A DNA stretch of 64,000 nucleotides from Saccharospirillum mangrovi (GCF_003367315.1 NZ_CP031415.1:3622912-3686911), one strand, 5' to 3'; positions 7,743 to 18,051 are shown, counted from the stretch's first letter. The notes: generated by a model from the sequence alone, not told the origin. Numbers and translations: made by a program.

Positions 7743-8972
7743 TTACAGTGGCCGGACCGACAATTGGCCGTTACTCAACCGCACCTGCAACCGCTCAGTA
7801 CTTTGCGCCGGTACCGTCAAGCTGAAACCTGCTTCGGCGTTGCTGTTGTTGTCCCAATGTGACAAATCCAGAATCGCTTCGACGCTGCGGCTGTTGCGGT
7901 TGGTCAACACCAGTTCCCATTCGCTGGCACCGAGCACTTCGGTTGCCAGCGTCATCATGTCCGATGATCCCAAGGCTACTTGAGCGCGGGTTTCCTGCTG
8001 CGGCTGATATTGGGTTTCCAACAGAGCAACCTGCTGATCCCAGACGGCAATCTGCACCGGCCCGGCAATGGCCGGCAAATCGTCTTCCGACACCAGCGTC
8101 AGCGACCACTGACCGGGCATTGTTTCGGTCTGACGCGTGTTCCAGCTAAAGCGGTAATGATGACGGATGGCGCTCAGTTCGGTGTCGTCAACCGACAGCC
8201 AGGCGTGGCTGCCTGCGGGCAATTGCACCGGCTGATCCGATTGCAACGTCGCCTGGCCGGCACTGTCGCCCGACTTGGGCACGGCCACCGCCATGTCTGA
8301 CATCGCCATGGCCTCGGCACCGCGCGCCAGCATCACCCGACCTTGGGAACGACTTTGCGCAAAGCTGTAACCGGGCGCACTCAGGCTGTAATCGCTGTTG
8401 TTGTGCAGCACCAGTTGCTGACGCAAGGTCGGACGTGCCGCTTCGATATCCAGGCTGTAACGGACTTCTGCGCCCAAGCTGCCATCGAACCAGGCGTAGC
8501 GGAATGCGTTGTTCGCGGCGGTAGCCTGAGTCACGCTCAGTGCAAACGCCGGGTCGCTGTCGCCGCTGGACAACCAGCTGAGGCGATACCATTGATCCGC
8601 CGGCAAAGCGCGCTGCACGCCATCCTGCGCCAGGATCAACAGGTTCGAACGCAACTCGGTGACTACCCAGGAACCGGACCAATCATCGACCTGCACCGAC
8701 TGGTCCACCGCCAGCCAATCGCTCAATTTTGGTGTCTGCCAACTGAGCAGGATGTCGTTGTTATCGGCCTGCCACCAAAAGCCGGACGCTGACAGATCAG
8801 CCACCGGCAATGGCAGTTGTTCCTGGGTTTGCGTCAACACCGCTGAGCGTTCAATCCAACTGCCCTGAGTGGTCAGATACAGCCAGTCGGCCGTGACGTT
8901 TTTATCGTCGGCCTGAACCCATTGGCTGGTCAGCAACAGCGCTGAAATTGACCAAAGAAGGGATTTGTTCAT
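7743..8972 (-). CDS. Exported beta-rich protein, unknown (DUF4139-like?)
   Basis: 409 residues from the ATG at 8972, which begins a clear Sec signal peptide (MNKSLLWSISALLLTS, cleavage near VQA). A longer frame exists but its extension is not signal-like. The mature part is beta-strand rich, with a C-terminal domain suggestive of DUF4139-type periplasmic proteins (weak resemblance, by eye). No enzyme motif is visible. Divergent from the following diguanylate cyclase gene. Confidence 0.65.
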   Translation of the reverse strand: MNKSLLWSISALLLTSQWVQADDKNVTADWLYLTTQGSWIERSAVLTQTQEQLPLPVADLSASGFWWQADNNDILLSWQTPKLSDWLAVDQSVQVDDWSGSWVVTELRSNLLILAQDGVQRALPADQWYRLSWLSSGDSDPAFALSVTQATAANNAFRYAWFDGSLGAEVRYSLDIEAARPTLRQQLVLHNNSDYSLSAPGYSFAQSRSQGRVMLARGAEAMAMSDMAVAVPKSGDSAGQATLQSDQPVQLPAGSHAWLSVDDTELSAIRHHYRFSWNTRQTETMPGQWSLTLVSEDDLPAIAGPVQIAVWDQQVALLETQYQPQQETRAQVALGSSDMMTLATEVLGASEWELVLTNRNSRSVEAILDLSHWDNNSNAEAGFSLTVPAQSTERLQVRLSNGQLSVRPL

Positions 8973-9047
8973 TCGCCTTACTCCTGCGAGATTCAATTTT
9001 TGTGGCGCCAGTCTAGCGTCGCTCACTGACACTGTCTTGCAGCATAA

Positions 9048-10307
9048 ATGCGCGGGCTGAATCCCAACCAAACACCCAGGTTCACAGTCGCTGACACGGC
9101 GGGCAATCTATGCTTTGCTATGCCCAACTTCTGGTTCACTGGCGCGATGTCGGGCCAGAATCACCGTTGGATTTCGAGGTCCGCTTTGTCTGAAAGTCCG
9201 CTGTATCGGTTGTCTTCGGCTTTTCTGTCTCACTTCGATGGATTGGCAATTTCACCCGCCACCTGGGTGTTGCTGGCCACGGCCGTCCTGGCGATGGTGT
9301 TTCATCGCACTGCCTGGCTGACACTGTTGCTGGTGTTGCTGACGGTCTGCCTGAGTCAGGAAATGCTCACCGAGCCCGGTCCGGCACTGGCCGTCTGGCT
9401 GGCCTGGCTGTGGGCTTTCTGGCGCCCGGACAAACCCCTGCGTCTGACGGGCAGTTGGCTGCCATTGGCGATTCTGCTGATCATGGCGCTCTGGCCCTGG
9501 TTGCCTTTCCTACCCGCCAACATTCAGCAATGGCCCAACGTAAAATGGCCGGACATTCTGCCCATCGTGAATGTCTCGCCCGTCATTCTGACGCTGATTT
9601 TTTTATCGGGATTGTCGGCGCTGTTCCGCTTCGTATTGAAGCCATCGGCCAGTTGGCCCTGGCACGGTTTGGGCGTGTTGCTGACCGCCATTCTCAGCTG
9701 GCAGGGTGAACAGGCGGCGTCGCTGGTTTGGATAGCGCTTTCATTGGTCATCGGCGCCACCATTCTGACCGACGCCTATTCGGTCGCCTATCGTGATGCG
9801 CTGACCAACATTCCCAACCGCCGCGCACTGAGCCAGGCGTTGCGCACCTTGGGCCGGCGTTACGCCATCGCCATGGCGGACGTCGATCATTTCAAATCGT
9901 TTAACGACACCTGGGGCCACGAAACCGGCGATCAGGTGCTCAAAGTTGTCGCCAGCATTCTGACCAAACACCACATGCCGGTGCGTGCTTTTCGTTACGG
10001 CGGTGAGGAATTCACACTGGTGTTTCGCGGCATGACGCGCGAAGAAGCCACGCCAATTCTGGACGAGTTGCGCGAGCGCATTGCGGAATATCCGTTGATG
10101 GTGCGCAAGTCGGACCGACCAACGTCGAGAAAGGACGGTAAACGCCAACGCGGAGCCACGACCAGCGCCAAACAGGTCAACATTTCGGCGTCCTTTGGGG
10201 TCAGCGACAATCGCCACGCCCACTCACCGGAAGACGCCATCCAGCGCGCCGACAAAGCGCTCTACAAAGCCAAGCAAGCCGGCCGCAACTGCGTGCGTTC
10301 CGGCTAA
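9048..10307 (+). CDS. Membrane diguanylate cyclase (GGDEF)
   Basis: 419 residues from the longest start; 9120 and 9147 are alternatives and none has a good ribosome site. The first about 250 residues hold six or so membrane spans, followed by a GGDEF domain with the active-site loop GGEEF and intact DALTNIPNRRALSQ and DVDHFKSFND motifs. No RxxD inhibitory site precedes the loop, so feedback inhibition by cyclic di-GMP is not expected. A basic insertion (about residues 348-372, RKDGKRQRG) interrupts the domain near its end. Signal sensed is unknown. Confidence 0.9.
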   Translation: MRGLNPNQTPRFTVADTAGNLCFAMPNFWFTGAMSGQNHRWISRSALSESPLYRLSSAFLSHFDGLAISPATWVLLATAVLAMVFHRTAWLTLLLVLLTVCLSQEMLTEPGPALAVWLAWLWAFWRPDKPLRLTGSWLPLAILLIMALWPWLPFLPANIQQWPNVKWPDILPIVNVSPVILTLIFLSGLSALFRFVLKPSASWPWHGLGVLLTAILSWQGEQAASLVWIALSLVIGATILTDAYSVAYRDALTNIPNRRALSQALRTLGRRYAIAMADVDHFKSFNDTWGHETGDQVLKVVASILTKHHMPVRAFRYGGEEFTLVFRGMTREEATPILDELRERIAEYPLMVRKSDRPTSRKDGKRQRGATTSAKQVNISASFGVSDNRHAHSPEDAIQRADKALYKAKQAGRNCVRSG

Positions 10308-10327
10308 GCCTGCCTGGGTAAACCGAG

Positions 10328-11209
10328 TCAGTCGTTACCCGGATACGGCACGTAGCCGGCATCACCGGGAACGGGCGGGAAGCGATGCGCTTGCCAGTCG
10401 CGACGGGCCTGATCAATCAAGGCATCGTTAGTGGCAACAAAGTTCCAATCGATGCGCCGCGCGCCCAACGTGCGACCACCAAACAACACAAAATGACTGT
10501 CCGCCTGCCAGGAAAAAGTCACCGCCTGATTGGTCACGCCGAGGTGATATTGCGGCAAGGGTTGGCCCTGCCACTGCACCGCCCCGGACAACGGATACAA
10601 ACCCCATTCCCAATCGCTGCCCTGACTCGGCAGTTCCAGCGACCCAGCGCGCTGCGTGCGCACATCCAATAACGCCAGTTCCGATTCGACCTGCACCGGC
10701 GAACGCTGTTGTTGCCACTGACCAGCGATCAGAGTCCAACTCGCTTGCTCGTCCTGCCAGGTCGGCAATTGCTCGCGGGCGTGGTGTTCAAAGCGCGGCT
10801 CGCCGGTCTCAGCCGATTGCGGTTGCGCCACCCAGAACTGCAAACCTTCAACGTGAGATTCCGCGGCGCGTTCGTCGTCCGGGCTGCGTTCGGAATGCAC
10901 GATGCCACGGCCGGCGGTCATCCAATTCACTTCGCCCGGACGAATGATTTGCACGCTGCCGAGCGAATCCCGGTGCTCAAACTGACCGGCATACAGCCAG
11001 GTCAAGGTCGATAAACCGATGTGCGGATGCGGTGGTACATCCAATCCTTCGCCCGGTGCCAACGTGTGCGGCCCCATGTGATCGAGAAACACGAACGGTC
11101 CGCAGTGGCGCTGGCCGCGCCAGGGCAACACTCGACGAATCGGTAAACCCATCAAAGACTGCTTGCGTGGGGCAATCACCAGATCAACAACATCAATAGG
11201 GGTGTTCAT
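10328..11209 (-). CDS. Pirin family protein
   Basis: 293 residues from the ATG at 11209, supported by GGAG 7 nt upstream. Two cupin domains; the metal-binding HPHIGLSTLTW segment and GIVHSERS are typical of pirins. Family members bind iron and some have quercetinase activity or act as redox sensors; function here is unassigned. The start region overlaps the 3' end of the upstream PilZ gene by 17 bp, suggesting translational coupling. Confidence 0.92.
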   Translation of the reverse strand: MNTPIDVVDLVIAPRKQSLMGLPIRRVLPWRGQRHCGPFVFLDHMGPHTLAPGEGLDVPPHPHIGLSTLTWLYAGQFEHRDSLGSVQIIRPGEVNWMTAGRGIVHSERSPDDERAAESHVEGLQFWVAQPQSAETGEPRFEHHAREQLPTWQDEQASWTLIAGQWQQQRSPVQVESELALLDVRTQRAGSLELPSQGSDWEWGLYPLSGAVQWQGQPLPQYHLGVTNQAVTFSWQADSHFVLFGGRTLGARRIDWNFVATNDALIDQARRDWQAHRFPPVPGDAGYVPYPGND

Positions 11210-11852
11210 TGAGTTTCTCCAAGACAAAGGCCTGAAGGGCGATGCTGTCGTTAGTGGCAACATTCACCCACTGCAAACCCAGCGTACTTTGTTTGTCTTC
11301 CGGGTTCGCAATGATTGAGCGGATCAGTGCGTTCAGCCGCACCACCTTTTCAATTCGCCCCAGGGTCAGGCGCAAGCCCACTTCAATTTCCTGGCCGGTA
11401 TCGAAGCCGGGGAAATCGGTGCGGATACGGCCGCCATCGACCGATAAATCCATCAACTCAACATTGACTCTTTCTTCGCCAAACCAGATCGCCGCTGGCA
11501 GTTTCACGCGGGCGCGCACTGCCTTGCGAATTTCACCGATGTACAACTGCTTGGGCATCGCCAGATGCAGATGCGCAAACGGCAGCGTGGCGATAAAAAT
11601 CACTTGGGAGCGGAAGGCGCAGACGCCGTTCAGACGATTGGCAAACAGCCGGACGTTGACGCCGGTTTCCAATCGCACCGGCACCGGTCGGCCTTTTAGC
11701 GTCGGGGTGGTAACAAGAATGGTGCTGCTCGGGCGATAACCGACCAGAGTGCTGCGATCACGATCGCGTTTGTGACCGTCCAGCTCTAATTGCAACGGCT
11801 GCCCCGGCACCAGTTGCAGTGATTCAAAGGTGGGTTGTCGAGCCGACATCAA
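11193..11852 (-). CDS. PilZ-domain protein, YcgR-like c-di-GMP effector
   Basis: 219 residues: an N-terminal YcgR-N-like beta domain (about 1-95) and a C-terminal PilZ domain. The c-di-GMP-binding motifs are recognisable: RKAVRARVKL (RxxxR-type, about residue 110) and DLSVDGGRIR (D/NxSxxG, about residue 136). Such proteins brake flagella or tune surface behaviour when cyclic di-GMP rises. Two GGDEF cyclases are encoded in the same region. It overlaps the pirin gene. Confidence 0.85.
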   Translation of the reverse strand: MMSARQPTFESLQLVPGQPLQLELDGHKRDRDRSTLVGYRPSSTILVTTPTLKGRPVPVRLETGVNVRLFANRLNGVCAFRSQVIFIATLPFAHLHLAMPKQLYIGEIRKAVRARVKLPAAIWFGEERVNVELMDLSVDGGRIRTDFPGFDTGQEIEVGLRLTLGRIEKVVRLNALIRSIIANPEDKQSTLGLQWVNVATNDSIALQAFVLEKLNEHPY

Positions 11853-11920
11853 AGAATCCTTGTGTTTCTTTGAGCCATAAGACTAGACGAACCCAAGCCG
11901 ACTCGCCGGGGCAGATGCCT

Positions 11921-12430
11921 TCAGGTACGGCGCAACAACAGCGCAATCATGCCCAGCGCAGACACCAGCAACGCCAGTACCGAACCGTAGGTCAGGGTTT
12001 CCACCATGGTCAGACCGAACGGCATGATCGGTGAATAGCCGCACATGGTCCAAACCTGAAACACGTTCGGAAACCAATCGTCGAGCGCAAACCAGGCCGG
12101 GAAACCGGGGTCCATGCCACAGGCGCCTTCGTACAAGCCGCGTTCAATCTGTACACCGACCCAGGAGCGTTCCAGCAAGCCCAAAAGGCTGACAATCAAC
12201 ACCGACTGCGCCGCCACCAAACCCCACCAATGCCGACGCAGCGCCATGCCCAGCCCACCGGCCAATAAAATGCCCAACACCCACAAACGCGCGTGAATAC
12301 ACAGCAAACACGGCGGTTCATTCAAGACGTGCTGATAAAACAGCGCGATGCCTTCCAGCGCCAAGGCACCCACGACCAGCGCCAACCAATACCAACGTGA
12401 CCCGATAAACCGCACCACTCGATCGATCAT
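11921..12430 (-). CDS. dsbB: Disulfide bond formation protein B
   Basis: 169 residues from the ATG at 12430 (GGGAG just upstream); a start 12 nt earlier is possible. Four membrane spans with the first periplasmic cysteine pair CLLC (about residues 36-39) and a second pair in the next periplasmic loop (YEGACGMD and TMCGYSP). DsbB reoxidises DsbA and passes electrons to quinone. Confidence 0.92.
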   Translation of the reverse strand: MIDRVVRFIGSRWYWLALVVGALALEGIALFYQHVLNEPPCLLCIHARLWVLGILLAGGLGMALRRHWWGLVAAQSVLIVSLLGLLERSWVGVQIERGLYEGACGMDPGFPAWFALDDWFPNVFQVWTMCGYSPIMPFGLTMVETLTYGSVLALLVSALGMIALLLRRT

Positions 12431-12517
12431 AACGACTCCCATCACAGCGAAAGGGGCATTCTAGCGACACCCAGGGATGCCGCCACGCCGGGCCTTCCGG
12501 CTTTACCGGATCATGAC

Positions 12518-13384
12518 TCAGCCTTCGTCCAGCGCCTTCATAAATTCCGGCGGATTCAGCGCACCGCGATGCACACCGGCGTTGTAATAGAAGGTGGCAA
12601 AGGCTTTGTTTTCTGCGTCGGTTTCGCGGAAGGCGCGCACGTCCAAACCAGCGCTGGCGAGCGTGCAACTCCACCAGCCGGACGGGTAAATCGGCTGCGG
12701 AAACGGCAACGTCAATTGATTCGTCAAACCCGCCGCCGCCAATTCGGAACGCATTTCGCGAATCAGCGAATGGGTGTGAAACAGTGGGCTTTCGCTTTGC
12801 TGGACCAGCAAGCCATCGCGGCCTAAAGCACGCAGGCAATGACCGAAAAACTCGCGGTTAAACAGTCCCGCTGCAGGGCCGACCGGATCGGTCGAATCGA
12901 CGATGATCAAATCCAGCTCGCCCGGTTCGCAGTTGCGAATCCAGGCGATGCCGTCTTCAAACAACAATTGCGCACGTGGATCATTATTGGCTTCACACAA
13001 CGCCGGGAAATACTGCTCGGCCAGACGTGTTACGCGCTCGTCAATTTCCACCTGCCAGACGCGTTCAACGCCCGGGTGGCGCAACACTTCGCGCAAGGTG
13101 CCGCAATCGCCGCCGCCAATGATCAATACTTTTTTGGGATTCGGATGGGTAAACAACGCCGGGTGGGTCAGCATTTCGTGGTACAGAAAATTGTCGCGGT
13201 CGGTAACCATGTAACAGCCATCGAGCACCATCAGCTTGCCCCAATGCCGGGTCTGATAGATTTCAATGTGCTGAAACTCGCTGCGTTCTTCGTGCAGTTT
13301 TTCAGTCACTTCTAAAGAAAACGCCGAGCCTTCGGCCGACCAGACTTCAGTGAACCAGCTTGCTGAGGCAGGAAATTCGGGCAT
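12518..13384 (-). CDS. speE: Polyamine aminopropyltransferase (spermidine synthase)
   Basis: 288 residues, usual SpeE length. Transfers the aminopropyl group from decarboxylated S-adenosylmethionine to putrescine. The motifs LIIGGGDCGTLREVL (SAM-type nucleotide loop), DERV and DLIIVDSTDPVGPA (catalytic aspartate) are intact. No speD or speA gene lies nearby in the window. Confidence 0.96.
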   Translation of the reverse strand: MPEFPASASWFTEVWSAEGSAFSLEVTEKLHEERSEFQHIEIYQTRHWGKLMVLDGCYMVTDRDNFLYHEMLTHPALFTHPNPKKVLIIGGGDCGTLREVLRHPGVERVWQVEIDERVTRLAEQYFPALCEANNDPRAQLLFEDGIAWIRNCEPGELDLIIVDSTDPVGPAAGLFNREFFGHCLRALGRDGLLVQQSESPLFHTHSLIREMRSELAAAGLTNQLTLPFPQPIYPSGWWSCTLASAGLDVRAFRETDAENKAFATFYYNAGVHRGALNPPEFMKALDEG

Positions 13385-13462
13385 AACGCACCCCTCAATT
13401 CAGGATGCGCAGAGCTTAGCGCAGGACGAACCCGGATAACACTTCAGGCCGGCGGGTCGGCA

Positions 13463-15655
13463 TCATTGCGACACAATAACCCGCTCGCCGGTCTCCAGAT
13501 CAATGGCAACCAACGCGCCGTACATGCTGTCGATAACCAGTGCTCGATTGTTGATCGGATCAAGCGCTATATCGAAGGGTCGGCCAATGATGTTTTCCGC
13601 ATTCGGCGTTACCCGATCGGCAATCACGCGTCGATTACCGGAAACTACATCAACCGCCATAATGGCATCCAGACCAATATCTCCAATCAGCACTTCAGGT
13701 TTGGAACGATTAAGCGCCATTACTGAGGGGTTGTTAAATATTGGCGCACTGGCCGGAAGCGCGCCATCCAAAATAATCCGCCATTCCTGCTTCGATAAAT
13801 CCAACGATAAGAGCGCGCTGTAATCGGTGCCATCGACCAAGGCGTATAGTTGGTCACCGCCGTCACCCATGGCGATATCCTTAATTCCCGATAAGACTGG
13901 GCCTGAATCCGATTCAACCTCATCGAACATCGCGGTTCGGCTGCCAGTCTCCAGGTCCACACCAACCAAATGTGGCAATCTACTGTTTGCAACCAACACC
14001 TGCTTTAAACCATTGTCACGAAATGCTACGGCTATCGGCAGTTCTCGTTCACTGCCAGTTTTGCCACTGGCAGACAACAACCTCCGCCGTCCGGTTATCA
14101 AATCCACATCAAGCAACCCATCAATGTTTCTATCCGCCATCATCAATTGGTCATAGCTATTGTTCAGCGCAATACCGCCAATGTTTGAAATGGCATGGTC
14201 GCTATTTGGTAAGTCGAGGCCCGACAGAACGGTTCGCTCGCCGGTCACCAAATCTACGGACAACAACGCTTTCAGACTGTTCTCAAAAACCAATGTTCTG
14301 TTGTTTGGCTGATCAAACGTCACCGTAAGCGGCGACATTAAAGTCAGCACTTCATCTGGTACAAAAGCCGCCGAAACTGTGGACCGTTCACCATTGGTCA
14401 CATCAACCGAATACAGAGCGCCGTGCGCAGGGCTGGCGACCAGGATACGTTGGTTGGTCGCATCGAATGCCAGGCCGTTGGTTTGCGCGAAGACATTAGA
14501 ATCACTGGCACCGGTTCGATCCAGCAGGCGAATGTGCTCACCGCTGTGCAAATCCACTGCCAACAGTTTTCTAATATCCCCGGCTATGGCCCAAACCCGA
14601 TTGGTATTGCTGTCGAGCGCGATTTTGGGTGATGTGTGGTTCGGCCCCAGCTCATCGTCGGTATAGCTCGCCAGTACAGTACGTTTGCCCGTATCCAATG
14701 CCACAGCCAAAATCTTTTTAAGGTTCTTATCGATCACCAATACCCGGTCGTTGGCTGCATCGAGCACCATGTCGCTCGGCGAATTAAACGGGTTTTCACC
14801 ATTGTTGGCCGCATTGTTGGCCGAGACCACCGTGCGCTCGCCGGTGTTCAGATCGACCGCCAATAACCGCCTGCTGGAACTGTCGAGAACCAACGCCCTG
14901 GGTTGAGCAAGGCCAGTACGGTCATCCAGAACGATTGCTGCGGGTCCACTAAAGGCATTACTGGAATTAGACGTGGTGTTATCGGACAGCAGTTCTCGCT
15001 TGCCGGTCGTTAAATCCACCGTCAATAAAGTCCTCCTGGTTTTATCCAGCACCAGTGCCCGGTTGTTAGCCAGGTCCAGCGTAAACGCACTTGGTTCATC
15101 AAAGGGATTGCCGCCATGGGGCGTATGAGGGCCTGAGATTAAGCTGCGCCTGCCCGTGTGTGGGTCTACCTCGACCAATGTCTTGCGGGCTTGATCCAGC
15201 ACCAGAATTCGGTCGTTGACGCTGTCCAGAACAGCAGCGACTGGTTGCTGCAACAGCACCGGCGAATGGATCACTTTTGCCTGGGCCGCGACGCTGTTGG
15301 TGTGGCCGTTTTGATCGGTCACACTGACCGCCAGAATATTTTCGCCATAGACCAACGGCACTTCGACTGACCAATGCGCGAACTGGTCTTGGGTATCCGC
15401 CGCTACGCCATTGACCGCCAGCGCCGTCGCCGGCTCTCCGGTAACGATACCGCGCATGCGCAGGGTGTCGCTTTCGGTCAGCGCTATCAGTGTGGGGAAC
15501 TGGATCGTCACCTTGGGCGGGCCGGGATCGGGTTGTTCAACAATGGTCGGCGGAGCATGTTTTGAGTGCGATTTACCACCTGAATCGCACGCAGCCAACA
15601 ATAACAGCCCCTGAATTAACAGGCCGAGGCAGCACAACGGTCTGATTGGCGTCAT
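13463..15655 (-). CDS. Lipoprotein with twelve beta-propeller-type repeats
   Basis: 730 residues from the ATG at 15655 (AGGG at suitable spacing). The signal peptide ends in the lipobox LAAC (Cys 23), so the protein is lipid-anchored. After a short Ser/Pro linker and an Ig-like segment, about twelve repeats of roughly 45 residues follow, each with a LVLD-type strand and a VDLxTGxR turn; the tenth is degenerate (LDLSKQEW). Such NHL/SMP-30-like repeats build beta propellers, here probably two six-bladed units. No catalytic residues are evident; binding or scaffolding at the cell surface is likely. Confidence 0.8.
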   Translation of the reverse strand: MTPIRPLCCLGLLIQGLLLLAACDSGGKSHSKHAPPTIVEQPDPGPPKVTIQFPTLIALTESDTLRMRGIVTGEPATALAVNGVAADTQDQFAHWSVEVPLVYGENILAVSVTDQNGHTNSVAAQAKVIHSPVLLQQPVAAVLDSVNDRILVLDQARKTLVEVDPHTGRRSLISGPHTPHGGNPFDEPSAFTLDLANNRALVLDKTRRTLLTVDLTTGKRELLSDNTTSNSSNAFSGPAAIVLDDRTGLAQPRALVLDSSSRRLLAVDLNTGERTVVSANNAANNGENPFNSPSDMVLDAANDRVLVIDKNLKKILAVALDTGKRTVLASYTDDELGPNHTSPKIALDSNTNRVWAIAGDIRKLLAVDLHSGEHIRLLDRTGASDSNVFAQTNGLAFDATNQRILVASPAHGALYSVDVTNGERSTVSAAFVPDEVLTLMSPLTVTFDQPNNRTLVFENSLKALLSVDLVTGERTVLSGLDLPNSDHAISNIGGIALNNSYDQLMMADRNIDGLLDVDLITGRRRLLSASGKTGSERELPIAVAFRDNGLKQVLVANSRLPHLVGVDLETGSRTAMFDEVESDSGPVLSGIKDIAMGDGGDQLYALVDGTDYSALLSLDLSKQEWRIILDGALPASAPIFNNPSVMALNRSKPEVLIGDIGLDAIMAVDVVSGNRRVIADRVTPNAENIIGRPFDIALDPINNRALVIDSMYGALVAIDLETGERVIVSQ

Positions 15656-15878
15656 ATTCAACATCCCTGTTTAGGCCAGACAAATCCCGGCATTTACCGG
15701 AGAAGCTGTCGCACCTGGCGCTATGAAACAGCGCTTGCAACGCGACAGCGCGCAGCCTAAACAAACGCCGTTTGAGGGAATGTTTGAACAAACGATGGAA
15801 TTGCGACGAATAATGGAAAAATGGCGGGAATCGTTTAAAAACGATTAAAAAAATAAGACGGGAGCTACCTGGCTTCGG

Positions 15879-17990
15879 TCAGCCCTGAACCCGTTCGATA
15901 CTGCCAACCGCTGGCAGGCCATGCAGACGACGAATCACCCGCGCCAAATGCTGACGACTGGTAACCGAAACGGTGAGATTGAGACGGCTGGTGGTGGCAT
16001 CGCGTTCCTGCATTTCGATGCTCTCGATGTTGGCATCAGCTTGCGATACCGCATTGGCAACGCCGGCCAACACACCGCGGCTGTTGCGCATTTCCACGCG
16101 CAGATCGACGACGAATTCGCCTTCCATCGATTTATCCCAGCGCAGGTGCACACAGCGGTCCGGGTCTTTGCGCATCTCGACGATGTTCCGGCAATGCTCG
16201 ACATGAATCACCATGCCCTTGCCTTTGCTGATCAGACCGACAATGGGATCGCCCGGAATCGGCCGGCAGCATTTGGCGTAGGTCACCAACATGCCTTCGG
16301 TACCGCTGACGGTCATCGCTTTGTCGCTGCTTTCTTCGGACGCTTCGGCACAGTCGTTCAATAAGCGCCGCGCCACCACATAGGCAACGCGATTGCCCAG
16401 ACCGATGTCTTCGAGCAAATCGTCCAGCTTCGCCAACTGATATTCACTGAGCAGACTGTTGATGCTGGCGTCGGACACGGCATCCAATTCAGTGTCGAAA
16501 TTGCGCAAGGAATTGTTCAGTAACTTGCGACCCAGCTCGACTGAATCCTGCTTTTTCAGATTCTTCAGGAAATGGCGAATGTTGGAGCGCGCCTTGGCGG
16601 TGATGACGAAATTCAGCCAGGCCGGGTTCGGGCGCGCGCCCGGCGCGGTGATGATTTTGATGGTGTCGCCGCTGTTCAGCGGCTGGCTCAGCGGCGCGAT
16701 CTGGCGGTTCACCAGACAACCGACGCAGGCGTTGCCGATGTCGGTGTGCACGGCGTAGGCGAAATCGACTGCGGTCGCGCCCTTGGGCACTTCGAGAATT
16801 TTGCCTTTCGGGGTGAAGACGTAAATCTCGTCCGGGAACAGATCGATCTTCACGTTCTCGATAAATTCGACCGGGTTGCCGGCGCGTTCCTGCATTTCCA
16901 GCAGGCCTTTTACCCAGCGGCGGGCGCGGGCGTGCGTCGGGCTGTTGTCTGAACTGTCTTCGTTCTTATACAGCCAGTGCGCGGCAATACCGTGGTTCGC
17001 CATGTCTTCCATTTCCTGAGTGCGGATCTGGATTTCGATGGGCACGCCATTCATGCCGATCAAGGTCGTGTGCAGGCTTTGGTAGCCGTTCGCCTTGGGA
17101 ATGGCGATGTAATCTTTGAAGCGGTTCGGCACCGGTTTATAAAAATTATGCACCACGCCGAGCGTGCGGTAACAGGCATCGACCGACTGGGTGATGATGC
17201 GGAAACCGTAAACGTCGAGGATTTCCTGCAACGTCTTTTTCTGGTCCTTCATCTTGGTGTAGATGGAGTACAGATGTTTTTCCCGACCAATCACCTGAAC
17301 GTCGATGCCTTCGGCACCCAGCCGTTCACTCAACGCCTGACGAATCTGCCCGACCAGTTCCTTGCGATGCCCACGGCTTTGTTTGATCGCCTTGGCAATG
17401 CGCTGAGCGCGCAGCGGATACAGCGATTCGAACGCCAGGTTTTCCAACTCGATGCGCAAATCGTTGATGCCCAAACGCAGCGCGATGGGCGCGTAAATAT
17501 CCAGCGTTTCGCGGGCTTTGCGGCGTTTTTTCTCTGGCGGCATGGCACCGAGGGTGCGCATGTTGTGCAAGCGGTCGGCGAGTTTGACCAGAATGACGCG
17601 GATGTCTTTCGACATCGCCAGCACCATTTTCTGGAAGTTTTCCGCCTGTTCTTCTTTCTTGGTTTCGAATTCCAGGTGCGTCAGCTTGGACACGCCATCG
17701 ACCAGTTCCGCCACGCCGGCGCCAAACTGTTCAGCCAGTGCTTCTTTGGAGACGGCGGTGTCTTCGATGACGTCGTGCAGCATGGCGGCCATCAGGCTTT
17801 GATGGTCCATGTGCATTTCACAGAGGATATTGGCGACCGCCAGCGGGTGGGTGATGTAACGCTCGCCACTGCGTCGCATCTGGCCTTCGTGGGCTTGCTC
17901 GGCGTAATAATACGCCCGCCGGATACGACGAATGTTATCCGGTTCCAGATAGCTCTCTAGCCGTTTGGCTAAGGCATCGACGGTGAGCAA
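15879..17990 (-). CDS. spoT: Bifunctional (p)ppGpp synthetase/hydrolase
   Basis: 703 residues from a TTG at 17990, chosen because AGGAAG lies 9 nt upstream and the resulting length and N-terminus match SpoT (about 702 residues in E. coli); a longer TTG frame begins at 18050 but abuts a terminator. Domains: HD hydrolase (MLHDVIEDT, about 70), synthetase (about 240-350), TGS (about 400), and C-terminal ACT (about 630-703). It makes and degrades the stringent-response alarmone. Downstream of rpoZ, separated by an intrinsic terminator. Confidence 0.95.
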   Translation of the reverse strand: MLTVDALAKRLESYLEPDNIRRIRRAYYYAEQAHEGQMRRSGERYITHPLAVANILCEMHMDHQSLMAAMLHDVIEDTAVSKEALAEQFGAGVAELVDGVSKLTHLEFETKKEEQAENFQKMVLAMSKDIRVILVKLADRLHNMRTLGAMPPEKKRRKARETLDIYAPIALRLGINDLRIELENLAFESLYPLRAQRIAKAIKQSRGHRKELVGQIRQALSERLGAEGIDVQVIGREKHLYSIYTKMKDQKKTLQEILDVYGFRIITQSVDACYRTLGVVHNFYKPVPNRFKDYIAIPKANGYQSLHTTLIGMNGVPIEIQIRTQEMEDMANHGIAAHWLYKNEDSSDNSPTHARARRWVKGLLEMQERAGNPVEFIENVKIDLFPDEIYVFTPKGKILEVPKGATAVDFAYAVHTDIGNACVGCLVNRQIAPLSQPLNSGDTIKIITAPGARPNPAWLNFVITAKARSNIRHFLKNLKKQDSVELGRKLLNNSLRNFDTELDAVSDASINSLLSEYQLAKLDDLLEDIGLGNRVAYVVARRLLNDCAEASEESSDKAMTVSGTEGMLVTYAKCCRPIPGDPIVGLISKGKGMVIHVEHCRNIVEMRKDPDRCVHLRWDKSMEGEFVVDLRVEMRNSRGVLAGVANAVSQADANIESIEMQERDATTSRLNLTVSVTSRQHLARVIRRLHGLPAVGSIERVQG

Positions 17991-18051
17991 GGCGGCGCAC
18001 TTCCTGACGGTGACTGCGTTTAAGTGTAATGAATGCGGGTAGTGCAGCAAT

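Noticed and set aside
15820..15878. Possible terminator after spoT near the T/A-rich run at 15840-15860
   Set aside because: The stem preceding the T-run on the minus strand is too imperfect to support.
16977..17960. 327-codon open frame on the plus strand
   Set aside because: Antisense to the conserved spoT hydrolase and synthetase domains; no ribosome site or family resemblance.
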